A DNA stretch of 64,000 nt from Silene latifolia (Eukaryota; Streptophyta; Magnoliopsida; Caryophyllales; Caryophyllaceae), in contig NC_133532.1 of the NCBI RefSeq assembly GCF_048544455.1, positions 16,680,948-16,744,947 of the forward strand, read 5' to 3'. The notes below the pieces were generated by a model, which ran no database searches, had not been told where the DNA came from, and saw nothing but the letters and a program-made list of their open reading frames with translations. Each line of letters begins with the position of its first letter. Position 1 is the stretch's first letter. The position numbers were made by a program, and so were the translations under genes. Below are positions 11,287-22,493 of this stretch, piece after piece.

Positions 11287-13181
11287 TTGTACCCCCCTTT
11301 CTTTGGTACCACGTGAACCAGACTAACCCATTTACTATCGGTTATTTGGTAGATTATCCCGGCCTCTAGAAGTTTCAACACTTCATTTTTTACCACCTCG
11401 GCCATTTTTGGGTTAATCCGCCTAAGACCGTCAACCTTGGGTTGACTCCCCTCTTCCAAAACTATTCTATGCATGCACAAACTCGGGCTTAAGCCCTTGA
11501 TGTCATCAATGCTATACCCAAGTGCCCCTCTATGAGTTTTCAAGATTTGCAAAAGCCTCTTTTCTTGGGATTCACTTAGGTTAGCATTAATTATCACCGG
11601 GAAAGCCTCCCCCTCATCAAGGAAAGAATACTTGAGTGAGGGAGGTAGGGATTTGAGTTGTACCTTTGGAGGGAGAAAACCCTCCACTTTCTTCAATAGT
11701 TCCTCATCAACTTCATGGTCTTCCTTCATAGCCTCATCGTGCAAGGAGATTTGAAAAACCTCTTTCATCTCCGCTTCTTCACGGGCTACCTCATGTACTA
11801 CCTCATCTACAAACTCAATAGTTCTCAACCTTTCCATCTTTGGTCCTTTCATCAAATTCGGTAGGTTAAATTCGATGTTGTTGCCCTCAATTTGGAAGGT
11901 TAGCTGCCCATTCTTCACATCAATGAGTACTCCTCCGGTAGCAAAAAATGGCCTACCTAGGATTATGGGAGTATGGCTATCCTCCAGAATATCAAGGACA
12001 ACAAAATCGGTGGGAATTAAAAGCTTTCCAACCTTAACGGGTACGTCTTCAAGCACCCCCATAGGGTGCTTGACGGACCTATCCGCCAGTTGGAGAGTCA
12101 TTGAAGTAGGAGCAAGGTTTTGAATGCCTATTTTCTTTGCAACCTTTAAAGGAATAACACTCACGCTTGCTCCCAAATCACAAAGAGCTCTAGATATGAG
12201 AACACCACCAACTACACATGGGATTGAAAAGCTTCCCGGGTCACCAAGCTTAGTGGGCATTTTATTAAGGATATGAGCACTACATGCCTCTTCCATAGCC
12301 ACTATTTCTTGGTCACCCAAGACTCTTTTCTTTGTCAAAATATCTTTTAAAAATTTTGAGTAGGTTGGCATGTTCATAATCACCTCCGTAAAGGGTAGGG
12401 TAACCTCAAGTTTCTCAAGCATATCACAAAACTTGGCATACTTAAGGTTTTCCCTACTCTTTATGGCTTTTGAAGGGTAAGGAATTTTAGGAACAAGTTG
12501 GGAATTGGAAGATACCTTTGGAGGAGTCGAATTCTTTGTTACCTTTTTAGATTGTTTCAAAGGTACTTCTTCAATAGCTTCCTCCTCATAAGGGAGGTCT
12601 TCCACATATCCATCAACATCCTTGTCCTCTTGAATTACCCTTCTAGACAAATCTTCACAAGCTTTCTTCCCTTTCTTGTCTTCACTAGCTTTACCCAACG
12701 GTTCAATGGGTGAGCTTTTCTCTTCACCATTCACATCCAACTTATTTCCCTTGGGATCTTCATCAACTTCCACCACAAGGTCCTTATAGGGGTCCTCAAG
12801 CTCTACACCGCTCCTTAGCACTACCGCATGAGCATGGTGGCTATTTGAGGCATCCTTGGAGCTTTGTCCTTGGGCCAATAGGCCACCGGGCGGTCGTTGA
12901 GGGTTAGCCATAGCATGAGAAGCCATCCTAGATTCCATTTCTCTCATGTCCTTAAGGAAGGTAGCCCTCAAGTTTGCTTGTTCTTGTTGAGTTGCCTTAG
13001 CAAAATTTGCCATCTCTTGACTATGTTGAAGTTGCATGTTCTTTATCATCTTTAAAAGCTCAACTTGAGAGAGCTCACCTTGGGGTTCTTGATAAGGTTG
13101 GTTGGCTATGGGTAAAGGGAACCCATAGTCATACTGAGCATTGGAACCTTGGTTGTTGTTTTGTCCCCCTTGGATGTTAGC
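11241..13181 (-). pseudogene. Aspartic protease and start of RT (Athila pol)
   Basis: The frame continues from gag after an opal codon at 13182-13184. The first 200 residues or so are a charged linker. The retroviral-type protease follows, with the Athila-form active site CDLGAS near residue 290 instead of the usual D(S/T)G, and IILGRPF downstream. The C-terminus begins RT (INPKMAEVVKNEVLKLL...VPKKGG) until a one-base loss in the G run near 11293 shifts the frame. It would cleave the polyprotein inside virus-like particles. Confidence 0.85.
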
Positions 13182-15689
13182 TCAGGGACCATTGTTGTTG
13201 AAGTTTGGCCGTTGACCTTGTTCTTGAAACCCTTGAACATACCCTTGCCCAAATCCTTGGTTTGCTTGGTTCACTTGACTCCCTTGGTAAAACCCTTGGT
13301 TGCTTTGATTTCCACCAAAATCTTGGTATCCTTGTGGTTGATTTCTATAATTTTGGTTTTGATTGTTGTTTGGCCATTGGTTTTGATTCCCGGGATTAGT
13401 TCTTAGGTTGGGGAATATTCCCCTTTGTTGAGCAAAACCGGGTGGATTGTTTGGGGCTTGTGGTTGAAGGTGTTGTGGGTTTTGAACATTGGTATTTTTG
13501 TAACGAAAGTTGGGGTGGTTCCTTAAACCGGGGTGGTAGAAATTGGTATTTGGATTGTAGACGTTTGGGTTGTTGAAAGGTGGTCTTGTGGGTCTTGAAT
13601 TGTTGTTAAAGCTTTGAAAAGCGTTAACCTCTTGAACGTTCTCTTCGTAGGCACCATTGTAATTGTTGGCACACAAGTCATATGTATGACCACTCCCTCC
13701 ACAAAGCTCACAACTTGAACCTTGAACCACTTCCTCCATGGGTGGCCCATGGGAGGTCGCGGCTTGGTGCACTTGATTTCTTTGAAACTTCTGAAATTAT
13801 TTTGTGAGTAAGTCGAGCTTGGCATTTGTCTCGGAGTTGGAGGAGTTTTCCTTAGGAAACTTCCCATTCCTTCTTAGCATGTTTCCTCTAGAACCATAGT
13901 TTGCCTCCGAATCTACCATTTTCTTGATCAATGCCGTGCCTTCTTCATCAATCAAGTGATCAAATCCTCCCCCCGCGGAGGCATTTACCATCTCCTTAGT
14001 CCTCGGTAGCAAAGTTTGGAAGAATGTTTGAGTGATGTACCATTCCGGTATTGCATGGTGGGGGCAACTTGCTATCAAGTCTTGATAACGATCCCAAGCT
14101 TCACCCAAAGACTCCCCGTCCTCTTGTTGAAATGTATGAATCTCATTACGGAGCATCGCGGTCTTTGATGAAGGGTAATATTTGGCCATGAATGCTTTAG
14201 CCAAGGCATCCCATGTAGTGAAGGTATCCGGTGGGTGAATGTTCAACCATCGGTCCGCCTTGCCCGTCAATGAAAACGGAAACAACATCATTCTCAAGGT
14301 GTCCTCGGACACCCCATTCTTTTTCATCATTGAAACCTTCCTTTTAAACTTCCGGAGGTGAGCATGGGCATCCTCTTCAATATGTCCCCCGAACAAATCC
14401 TTCTCAATTAGAGGTGATCATGGGCTGGGCCGGGCCGGGTTTAGGCCGGGCCCAAGCATTAAATTAAGCCCAAGTGCACGGGCCGGGCCGGTCCGGGCTA
14501 CAAGCGCGGGCCTATTTTGTCGGCCCAAACCCGGCCCATGCGGGCTTAAGCGGGCTTTCGGGCCGATTCGGGCCAATTCGGGCTAAATATTTTTCCTCTT
14601 GAAATAAGTTTAGAAATCCCCATTATGAAGTTATAATACTTTGTGTATTTGTTATCAAAAGTTTCGTATAGAATTGTGTGATTTTTTTCGAGTATTGCAA
14701 TTAAGAAATAGTAACCTAATGTAGCTTTTATGAACGTACTACTTGAGGTGACTCATACAAACTAAATGCACAATTTTTAGTAGTGTAATAATATATTTTA
14801 GTGCGGTGCTCACTGTATGTTGTTGTAGTTTTGTAATTGATTTGATATTTGTTTTTCTTTAGGCTCAAAAACATTGACTTAGCACGCCGATAATGGTAAA
14901 CAATTTATCGGCACTAGTATGATACAAAATCATTAGCTCATTTTTTATCATATAAATACTGGTGAAGGAAAATACTAAGCCTTATCAGACTAATACATGT
15001 AAACAAGTTATTACGGCTTATTTACAATACAACAATTGATTGGTTAATTATTTTACTTAATGCTTATTAACATTCTTAAATTGTACATATTCATAAATTT
15101 TGCATATGTTCGGGTCGGGCCGGGCCAAAATTCGGGCCGTAAAGGCGGCCCAAACCCGGCCCTATTATATTGAATCGGGCCATGGGCTTCGGGCCGTGGG
15201 CTTTTCGGGCCTAAAATCGAGGCCCAAGCCCGGGGAAAAATCGGGCTGGGCCGGGTCGGGCTAGCGGGCTTGGGCCATATGATCAGCTCTATTCTCAATC
15301 AACCCGACTTGGGCGGGATGCATTTCAAAGTTGTTTCGGGCCAAGGTGCCAAAATTGATAGGGTTATATGAATCATTATGGTTAGGCCGGTTATGATCTC
15401 TAAGAGCCATTTGTTGTGGTGGATTTTGCATATAAGGGGATGGTGATTGAGGTGGGTTATTTGGAATAGGGAAGTTATGAAAGGGGTTTTATAGTAGAGT
15501 CTCAATTGTGAGGTTTGGTTGAAGTGTGGTTGTGGTATCAATATTTTGTGGGATGTGTGAATTTGGTTGGTCAAAGTTTGCTTGAGGGGAATTATTCCTA
15601 ACTCTCTCAAGGGTCCTTGTCCTCAAGGTTCTAAAAAGCCTTTCGGGGTCGGAATCGAAGAGAAGAGCTTGGTGGTTCCTTCTAGGCAT
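13182..15689 (-). pseudogene. gag (capsid and nucleocapsid), split by a hAT element
   Basis: Gag starts at the ATG ending at 15689 (MPRRNHQ) and runs left. An ochre stop lies at 15489-15491, the hAT element at 14409-15291 interrupts it, and a second ochre stop at 13797-13799 follows the capsid domain. The capsid part (13797-14396) shows the Retrotrans_gag pattern, including FPFSLTGKADRWL and FMAKYYP. After the second stop, the same frame carries a CCHC zinc knuckle (CELCGGSGHTYDLC) and a long Asn/Gln/Gly-rich nucleocapsid ending at an opal codon (13182-13184). Removing the hAT element and one copy of its TSD restores the frame across the insertion. Confidence 0.85.
14409..15291. mobile_element. 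Non-autonomous hAT-type element inserted in gag
   Basis: The element has terminal inverted repeats (TAGAGGTGATCATGGGC at the left; the right end reads TAGAGCTGATCATATGG on the other strand) and is flanked by the 8-bp duplication TTCTCAAT at 14401-14408 and 15292-15299, the length made by hAT transposases. Both subterminal regions are rich in GGGCCGGGC-type repeats, and the 400-bp centre is AT-rich. No transposase ORF is present. Confidence 0.9.
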
Positions 15690-15847
15690 GCACTCAACAA
15701 ACCATTAGTCTCCTAGTGTTTTTACACACTAGGGGAAGGCAAGAAATCGCACACTCTACAAAGAACACACAACTACTAAAACTAACTAACAATTGAGATA
15801 AGATTAAAGCAAAGACTCTAAGCAAAACTAAGTATAACCTAACGCCA

Positions 15848-15865
15848 TCCCCGACAACGGCGCCA
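15848..15865 (-). other. Primer binding site, tRNA-Asp type
   Basis: On the minus strand TGGCGCCGTTGTCGGGGA lies two bases after the LTR end. It complements the 3' end of plant tRNA-Asp, the primer used by Athila elements. It fixes the 5' LTR boundary and the element's orientation. Confidence 0.85.
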
Positions 15866-16825
15866 TTTGATGTGTAAGTTTTCAACGGTAGGGTCAAGAC
15901 GCTTACCACCAACAAAAATAAACCAATTTAGTTGTAAATCGGGGTCGAACCACAAGGATGGAGGGGGTTTCTACTTAGTCTCGGTGAGAGTCTAATCTAG
16001 TCAAAAACGAAGAAAAAGGGTTTTGACTTAAACTACTTGAAGCAACTAAACAAAGTATTATAGAAATATGTGTTCGATTGATTAAAGACTAGGGTTTTCG
16101 GGGTCATCTAAATGAACTATGGGTAAACAAGTCGATTTAAATAGTCTATGGTGAAGGTTTGTCCTAGGATTGGAATCAATCTCTTGATTGTCCTAAGGGC
16201 GATTACCAACTCTCATTGAGCAACAACCATTCTAAAACACGCAACAAGACCACCACAAACTCTCATTTAGTGGAGGAATTAAGCAACTAAGACAAAAGGC
16301 ACAAGTTCTCACTCACACAATTCGTCAAACACCTTGTATGCAATGCTAAGAAAGACAATTTCTACACCAAAGACTCAAAACTATCAACCTATCATGCCCA
16401 ATAATCCGATTTAGACTCCCCCTAAACCCTAGAAGGGTATCTACTCACTCATGTCGAAATTAATCAAGCTAGCAAAAAGAGAAGAACAATCAACATAAAG
16501 AGAAGACATGGAAATGATTCTAGCAATTAAAAGAGACAAAACCAAAATGTAAATAATTGATTAACAAAGTAAATAAGGGAAGAGATGTACCAACAAAAGT
16601 AAAGATGATTGCTTTGATTGAATAATATGAAGGAAACCCTCCAAAATCTCCCAATACAATACTCAAAAACCAAGTGTAAACAATTGATTCTCACTAATAC
16701 TAACTAATTTCACTAAGTAATTAATAATTATTATGGAAAGATTAAAGCTTGATTAAGGAAAGATTACAATAATTATGGAAAGTTTTCAGATCTAGGGCTG
16801 TGTGTACAAAAGGTTAAGGGAGGGG

Positions 16826-16835
16826 GTATTTATAG
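16826..16835 (-). promoter_or_regulatory. LTR TATA box (Athila)
   Basis: CTATAAATAC on the minus strand marks the U3 core promoter. The cluster of palindromes begins about 55 bp further upstream. Confidence 0.6.
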
Positions 16836-16889
16836 TCTTGCCTAAGATTAAGAAGAAAAGAGGAGAAAAGCCCAAATCCGTCATCTGCA

Positions 16890-17277
16890 GCGTTCTGCCG
16901 GTAGACCGGCTGCCGGTTCGCCTACCGGCAGGGCAGTCAAAATGAACTTCAAGTTTGGAATTTAGCTGGCAAGTGTGTTCTACCGGTGGACCGGCTGCCG
17001 GCCTGCCGGCAGAACACTGTCTTCAAAGTCTTCAAATCCCTTAGAATGTTGCGTTCTTCCGGTGGACCGGCTACCGGTGCTCCTATCGGTAGCGAGGCCA
17101 AACTTCTTTTTCTCCTTCAATTCCAATTAATTCTAGCTGTTGTGTTCTACCGGTGGGCCGGCTGCCGGCCTGCCGGCAGAACACAACATTCAGGTTGATT
17201 TCTTCCTTCTCTTTGGCAAAGTGGGGGATGTGTTCTGCCGGTGGCCAGACCGGCTGCCGGTCTGCCGGCAGAACACG
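16890..17277. repeat. Palindrome cluster in Athila U3
   Basis: Five GC-rich imperfect palindromes lie at about 16890-16935, 16975-17018, 17051-17096, 17142-17184 and 17230-17277, spaced about 75-90 bp. The best copies have perfect GTGTTCTNCCGG/CCGGCAGAACAC arms. All lie upstream of the TATA box on the minus strand. Confidence 0.85.
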
Positions 17278-17974
17278 ACATCAAGTAATTTTCACCTCTT
17301 CTTCATGTAAAGGCATTGGAATGCCTTCCTTGCCCCAATTCCTCGATACTCGACTCGATTCCTGCAAGAGGATACACCAAATCACAAGTACGGGGATTGG
17401 GCACAAAATACAAGGAAAGGCATATAAAACCGACTCGACATGAGTCAGAATGCGTAAAAGAAAAGGGGAAATTAGGTGCAAATAAATCATATATCACAAC
17501 CCTGGTACCCAGGTCCCCACGAGGGGACCAAGAGGGAACCTGATCGTCCGAGCCTACAGCGACCCTGAGAGTCAGGCACTTGAAAATATCTGAAACCAGG
17601 CAGCTCCCCAGCCGGGGGCTAGAACCCAGAACCTGGAGGCAGACGTCCTTACAACCTGGGGGTCGCATTCAAGCTAGGTATCTTATCACTTATGCTTTTC
17701 ATTCATGTGCTAAAACCATCGGTAAACAAAGAACAGGAAGATTCTTGTCCATATGTCGCTCTTAAAGAAATTCTCAACTTCGTAATCTTGCTTCCCCTAT
17801 TATATTTTGAATAACTATTGTCTTGAGTGTTGGAAGGTCATTGGCTATGCCATCTACTGGCCCTATTAGAATAATTTCTTGCAGGAGATCTCCCTACAAG
17901 CAGGAGTGGTTACTCAGGCTCCAGAACCTGCCACTCCTTCCCCATATCAAATTGCTCCTCCTGCAGCATATAAC

Positions 17975-18157
17975 GCAGAATGCAGAATGCAGGACGCAGG
18001 ACGCAGGACGCAGGACGCAGAATACAGAATGCAGGACGCAGGACGTAGGACGCAGGATGTAGAATGCAGGACGCAAGACGCAGAATGCAGGACGCAAGAC
18101 GCAGAATGCAGGACGCAGAACACAGGACGTGGAACGTAGAACGCAGGATGCAGAATG
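17975..18157. repeat. Heptanucleotide minisatellite
   Basis: About 26 tandem units of 7 bp, mostly GCAGGAC and GCAGAAT with GTAGGAC and GTAGAAC variants, make up this array. Because 7 is not a multiple of 3, all frames are similarly open, which explains the overlapping Cys-rich ORFs on both strands. These are not genes. Confidence 0.85.
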
Positions 18158-19905
18158 TGGAGAGCAGGGCGTAGAGCGCTTCCTGCAGCAAATTTTTGGC
18201 CTGTAGAAACAGCCTCCCCGCGCACAGGTTGGGCCAGCAGGATAGGTAGCTCCGCCAGCAGCTTGCAGGACATGAATCAATGGAATGGGGGCAATTTAAT
18301 AAACGTACCGCTGGTACATAAAAGCTCCTAGCACCCTGAATATATAGGAGACGGACATCAGCCAGAATGCTGCAGAACACATTCTTGCACCAGCTGCCCA
18401 AAGTGAAAAATCACAACAACGCATGCTTCCACCAGCCTGGTTCCCTGGACACTAGAACGTGAAATAACAAAAGACAAGAAGAAATGACACTACCCTCATC
18501 AAGAAAGTAAAAAGCAAGCATGGGTCTCATACTATTTTGCATGCCATCCACAGCAAAGCCATGAAAGGCATGCAGGGGGCAGAGACTACATCCCTCACGC
18601 GACAGCCGAAGCCAACAGTCCATCGAGCAAGCTTGGTCAAACAACAAACTCAATGTTGAGAACCTGAAACGATAACAAAAAGATAGAGCCACAACAGTTG
18701 AACTAAGAAGTGCTCACATACGCATGACATCGTACAAGCAATCAGAAGCAAAGGCATATGATATCAACGTCAGAATCAGGACTCTCGCAGTAGAGGACCT
18801 AGTGCTATGAAGGATATTTAAAAATACCAAAAATCACAAGGCTGAAAGCGCCAGGTAATAGGGTGTACAGATTGATGGCCATGCAAGGTCAAATCTTGTA
18901 TAATCCCGGACAGTACTTTGTTTGACAAAATGCTAAAACCTTAGTGTACAAAGTACCTTTCAACAGTCCATGAAGCAAAAACCTTTTTACTAATATCTTT
19001 TTATCGAGTCCTTTTTTAGTTTCAAAATTTATTTTTGTGTTTTTTATTTATTCCTCTTTATTTAAAACAAAATATTTTCTAAAAACCCAAGTGGTACGCG
19101 TTGTGGCTTCCTGGATCCAGATGTTGCTCTGGAACACCATGAGATAGCACCAGGTATTTGTACTATTTGGTTATCTTTCACGCTTCTAGGGAGAAAGGCT
19201 TTGACACTGATGTTGGTTGCTTGTCAGATAAGGGACACTTTGAGAGTCCATTTTTGCCATGTGAGGTCACAAGACGTTTATCTTAAGTCAAGCCACATGG
19301 GGAGCATACGCCGAGGTAGCGCGCAGGTACGGTAGACTAAGACCACCCATACCTTGACGTTAATCTCAGTAATTCCATAGCTATGACGTAGAGCAAAAGG
19401 TGCACGCACGAAATTTCAAACGTCTGGAACCGCAAGGAACGCAACATTCCTTGTTAGTCAGAAATAATCAATGAAGGTATGCTCTAGTCAGCTAATCCTA
19501 GTGATAGTATATTTTACGTCATGGGTAAAATATGTTATCAAATATCTGTCACCAGGGGCAGAGGCTGTGTACCTGGAACTAGGTCAGCCTCCTGGCAAAT
19601 TAAAAGTGGGAACTAAACTCCAGGCAAAGACAAACGAAACCACAGAGACAAAGCATATAGTCATGGTTAACATTGCATTCACGACGTATGATAGTCTACA
19701 GCATATCTAACCATCATATAGTCTGCATCATACATCAGAGAGTCCATGCATGCACATGCATCGCACTACTAACATTTTGCAGGTATCACCTACATAACAA
19801 GTGCATAACAAACTTGTGCCAAATGCTCTAGCCACCAGATTCACCCTTGGTGACCAGATAACAGAATGATAAGGATAGGTGGGAAGTGCTTCCCAGGATT
19901 CAACC

Positions 19906-20133
19906 GTCTGGCCCCCAGCACCAGCTTTCTGGTTTCCAGAGCCAGTCGACCAATTCCCAGAGCCAGTCATTTGGTCCCTAACGCCAGCCGTCTGGCTCCC
20001 AGCATTAGCTTTCTGGTCCCCGTGTCAGCCGTCCGTTTTCCAAATTCAGCCATCAGGCTCCCAGCATCAGCCGTTTGGTTCCCAGATTCAGCCATCAGGC
20101 TCCCAGCAACAGCCGTCTAATTCCCCGCACCAG
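19906..20133. repeat. About 30-bp minisatellite, copy 2
   Basis: This is the counterpart of the array at 1366-1598, with the same CAGCCGTCTGGTTCCCAG-like units and a slightly different number of repeats. Confidence 0.65.
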
Positions 20134-20680
20134 CCATCAGGACCCCGACGCGATCAGGATCCTAGAGTCCACCAGTTGTTCTGAGCATCCTCCAGCAGAA
20201 ATGCGCCTGGAGTTCGCTTGCTGAAAAGTCTGCTAACAGGAGTCCACAAGTCTACATCAGTAAAAAAATCATCTTACATCTACCTCCCGATCAGCAGAAC
20301 CAAGGTGAGCCAGAAATTAGTCTACAAGAAAAGCAGAGTACGATTTGAGAATCAAGCGAGGCAGGGTACGAGTGCAGGTGCAGGAGTAGGGATGCGGGAT
20401 TATCTCAAGTATATCTAGCAGAGTCGGATCCGCAAGCGACGAGCTGACTTGCTCTGCGAGAATTCCAGCAGACTTCTCCATCAAAGCTTCAGCAGTCTGT
20501 TCCAGCGAAGTTTCAGCGTTCTGTCACGATGAGGTTGGCTGCGACTCCTTCCGTGAGAATAACAACATAATCGGAAGGATAGCAACGGTTTACCGTGTAG
20601 CGAATAACAACTTGATGAAGACGAGCTTGAAGAATCAATTTCCCTCCTCAACAAAGCTGAGAAGCGAAATTGGGGGCAAC

Positions 20681-21631
20681 TGTTAGGGCCAAAATTACCA
20701 TATTTTGCCTAGGCTACGTGGCACGAGATAAGTGGGTAATTAATGAGCAATGGACCTATGACATACATGGGGAGTCGGGCCCATGGACCGAGCCAGGGAG
20801 GCAGGCCTGGAAGCAGAATAATTCGGGGAAGGACAGCAGGTGAAGAAGAGTTCGGCTTGGACTAAGATATTAATAAGATCCCGGGTAAGACAAGGAAATC
20901 CTAATTTTTGCCATATTCTGAATAAGGAAAGTCCAAGTTACTACCAAACTCTACTTTGAGGAACAAGACAATTAAGTGGGAAACCCTAATAAACCCACTA
21001 GGGTTTATTCACTATAAATACAAGGAAGACAAACAAGAGAATGGATCCATCATTCACCCTACAACAAATACTACCAAGCTTATACCGTCATATACAACGA
21101 AAGGGAAAGCAAGCAACCAAGTAGCAGCGTCCTAATACCATGGCTACGTATAAAACCAAAGCCATCCCCTCATCATTATCTAATGATTAACCTACATAAT
21201 CACCATCATCATTATGTGATCATCACCTAGTCATTACTTAATGAATACCATGCTACAAAGTAACCTACGTACAAACAGAACAAACCCACAAATACCCCCT
21301 GACATCCGGCAATACTCCGTCTGTCTCTTTCACGCCCCGGACAGATTGTTCGCCATCATATCCAGTCCGTTGTATATTGTACTTATACTCCGATTATTAC
21401 ATAGTGGACTATTGGCGGGATTCCGACTCCCCCCCACGGTTGTTCCCACATCGGGTTTTCCGCGTCACCAAAATCTCTTGTGTCATTATTTCCTTATTTC
21501 GTCCTTTACTTTACTTACATCGTTATTTCATCTTAATTACATACATATTCCGTCACAAATCACATACAATTTAATCCCTCGATACGAGGCTAAAAAGGGC
21601 GGTCACTTTAACCCTAAATTGGTAGAAATTT
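20681..21631 (+). mobile_element. Element B 3' LTR
   Basis: The sequence starts with TGTTAGGGCC directly after a purine tract and contains a plus-strand TATA box (CTATAAATA, 21012-21020). The right boundary is uncertain: similarity to an Ogre LTR begins near 21632, so the LTR either ends there or was cut by that insertion. Confidence 0.6.
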
Positions 21632-22493
21632 ACCAAAACAGTTTACGATTAGTGATGCTCGACTCGAATGTAACGAAAGTGCCCTCGTACGAGGAATTAA
21701 AACAGATTGATTAAAGTTGATTATGGTGGAGTTGGTCAAATTGGTCGGTCATGCAAAACGAGGCTGGTACTCAGAAAGATCCGGGCTTACGTGGTCGAAT
21801 GTTCAAGCACGTAGATGCCAAAAAGTAAGAACGTGGTCTAGAATGCAAAGGGAGAAGAGAAGGGCGGACACTCGCGTGAGAAATATGTGAGACCGAAGGT
21901 CTCTATTTATACTAATCACGTGGAGGAAGTAGGGTTTTTCGGAGAAACTTTGGAAGTGAATCTCGAAAAGATATGAAAAGATACGAAAAATACGCGAGAA
22001 AGGACTCGGGAAGAGGCGCGGCGAGCACTGCGTCTCTTGGAAGAGGCGCGACACTTCTTTGCGTCTATTCCCAAGTGGTTTCCTCTGCGGAAGAAAGATT
22101 TCCGTGTTTAGTTTATGGAATAACGGAATAATTTGGTTTTCCTTAATATTTTGTGTGAATATTACGGGAAATTGTTTACCAAAAATTAAAAGATTGTAAA
22201 AGATTTATAAAATATGGAATAGAAATATCCGTAACATTCCAGAACATTCCGACTCGGCATTTTAATGGTTGTCAGAAAATAAAGACGGTTTTAGGCCCGA
22301 ACTCCAAATGTACTCTAATTACTGCCAAAACGACCGTATCGGCACGTAGATGACAATTAAGAGGTAGACATAAATGTTTGAGCGATTACTTGACGATAAA
22401 CTTACGAATTGTCACAAATCGTTCCGCGTACCAAACATGCGGCCCAATCATCGCCGGGTGGTTTGCGGGAGGTGCAGAAATGAGGTATCTACA
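21632..22493 (-). mobile_element. Ogre/Tat-type LTR fragment
   Basis: On the minus strand this begins TGTAGATACCTCATTTC at 22493 and matches the first 830-860 bp of the LTRs at 54392 and 63874. It contains the minus-strand TATA box (21903-21911) and the GGCGCAGC-type palindromes (22008-22072). It is truncated at 21632, and no PPT follows on its outer side, so it is a broken solo fragment. Confidence 0.8.

Larger units (their letters stand above)
2111..17496 (-). mobile_element. Athila-type Ty3/gypsy retrotransposon, minus strand, decayed
   Basis: Read on the minus strand the order is 5' LTR (15868-17496), PBS matching the 3' end of tRNA-Asp, gag, protease, RT, RNase H, integrase, a post-pol ORF, a long non-coding region, PPT and 3' LTR (2111-3014). 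A long ORF after pol, a tRNA-Asp-type PBS and a CDLGAS protease motif are features of the Athila lineage. The 3' LTR lacks about 725 bp that the 5' LTR has. Gag, pol and the post-pol ORF all carry stops or frameshifts, and a hAT element sits in gag, so this copy is not autonomous. No target-site duplication can be tested because the left end is lost. Confidence 0.9.
15868..17496 (-). mobile_element. Athila 5' LTR (complete)
   Basis: The LTR is 1629 bp with TG...CA ends (TGATGTG at 15868 and ATATCA at 17496 on the plus strand). Its right 900 bp match the left LTR. It contains a minus-strand TATA box (16826-16835) and the five-palindrome cluster upstream of it (16890-17277). Splice-like or coding ORFs inside it are not credible. 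The right neighbour is element B sequence from 17497. Confidence 0.9.
17497..20680 (+). repeat. Element B 3' internal region, copy 2
   Basis: This non-coding stretch runs into a polypurine tract (AAATTGGGGGCAAC, ending at 20680) and an LTR start at 20681, so it is the 3' internal tail of a plus-strand LTR retrotransposon. Positions 18540-20650 repeat 1-2110. The last 300 bp or so diverge more from copy 1 by many small changes. No retroviral protein is recognisable, so the element may be non-autonomous. Its family is not assigned. Confidence 0.65.

Noticed and set aside
17879-18401. Overlapping Cys/Ser-rich ORFs on both strands
   Set aside because: They come from the heptanucleotide minisatellite, whose period keeps all frames open.
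21241-21714. 157-codon ORF spanning element B LTR and Ogre fragment
   Set aside because: It crosses the junction of two unrelated repeats and shows no family resemblance.
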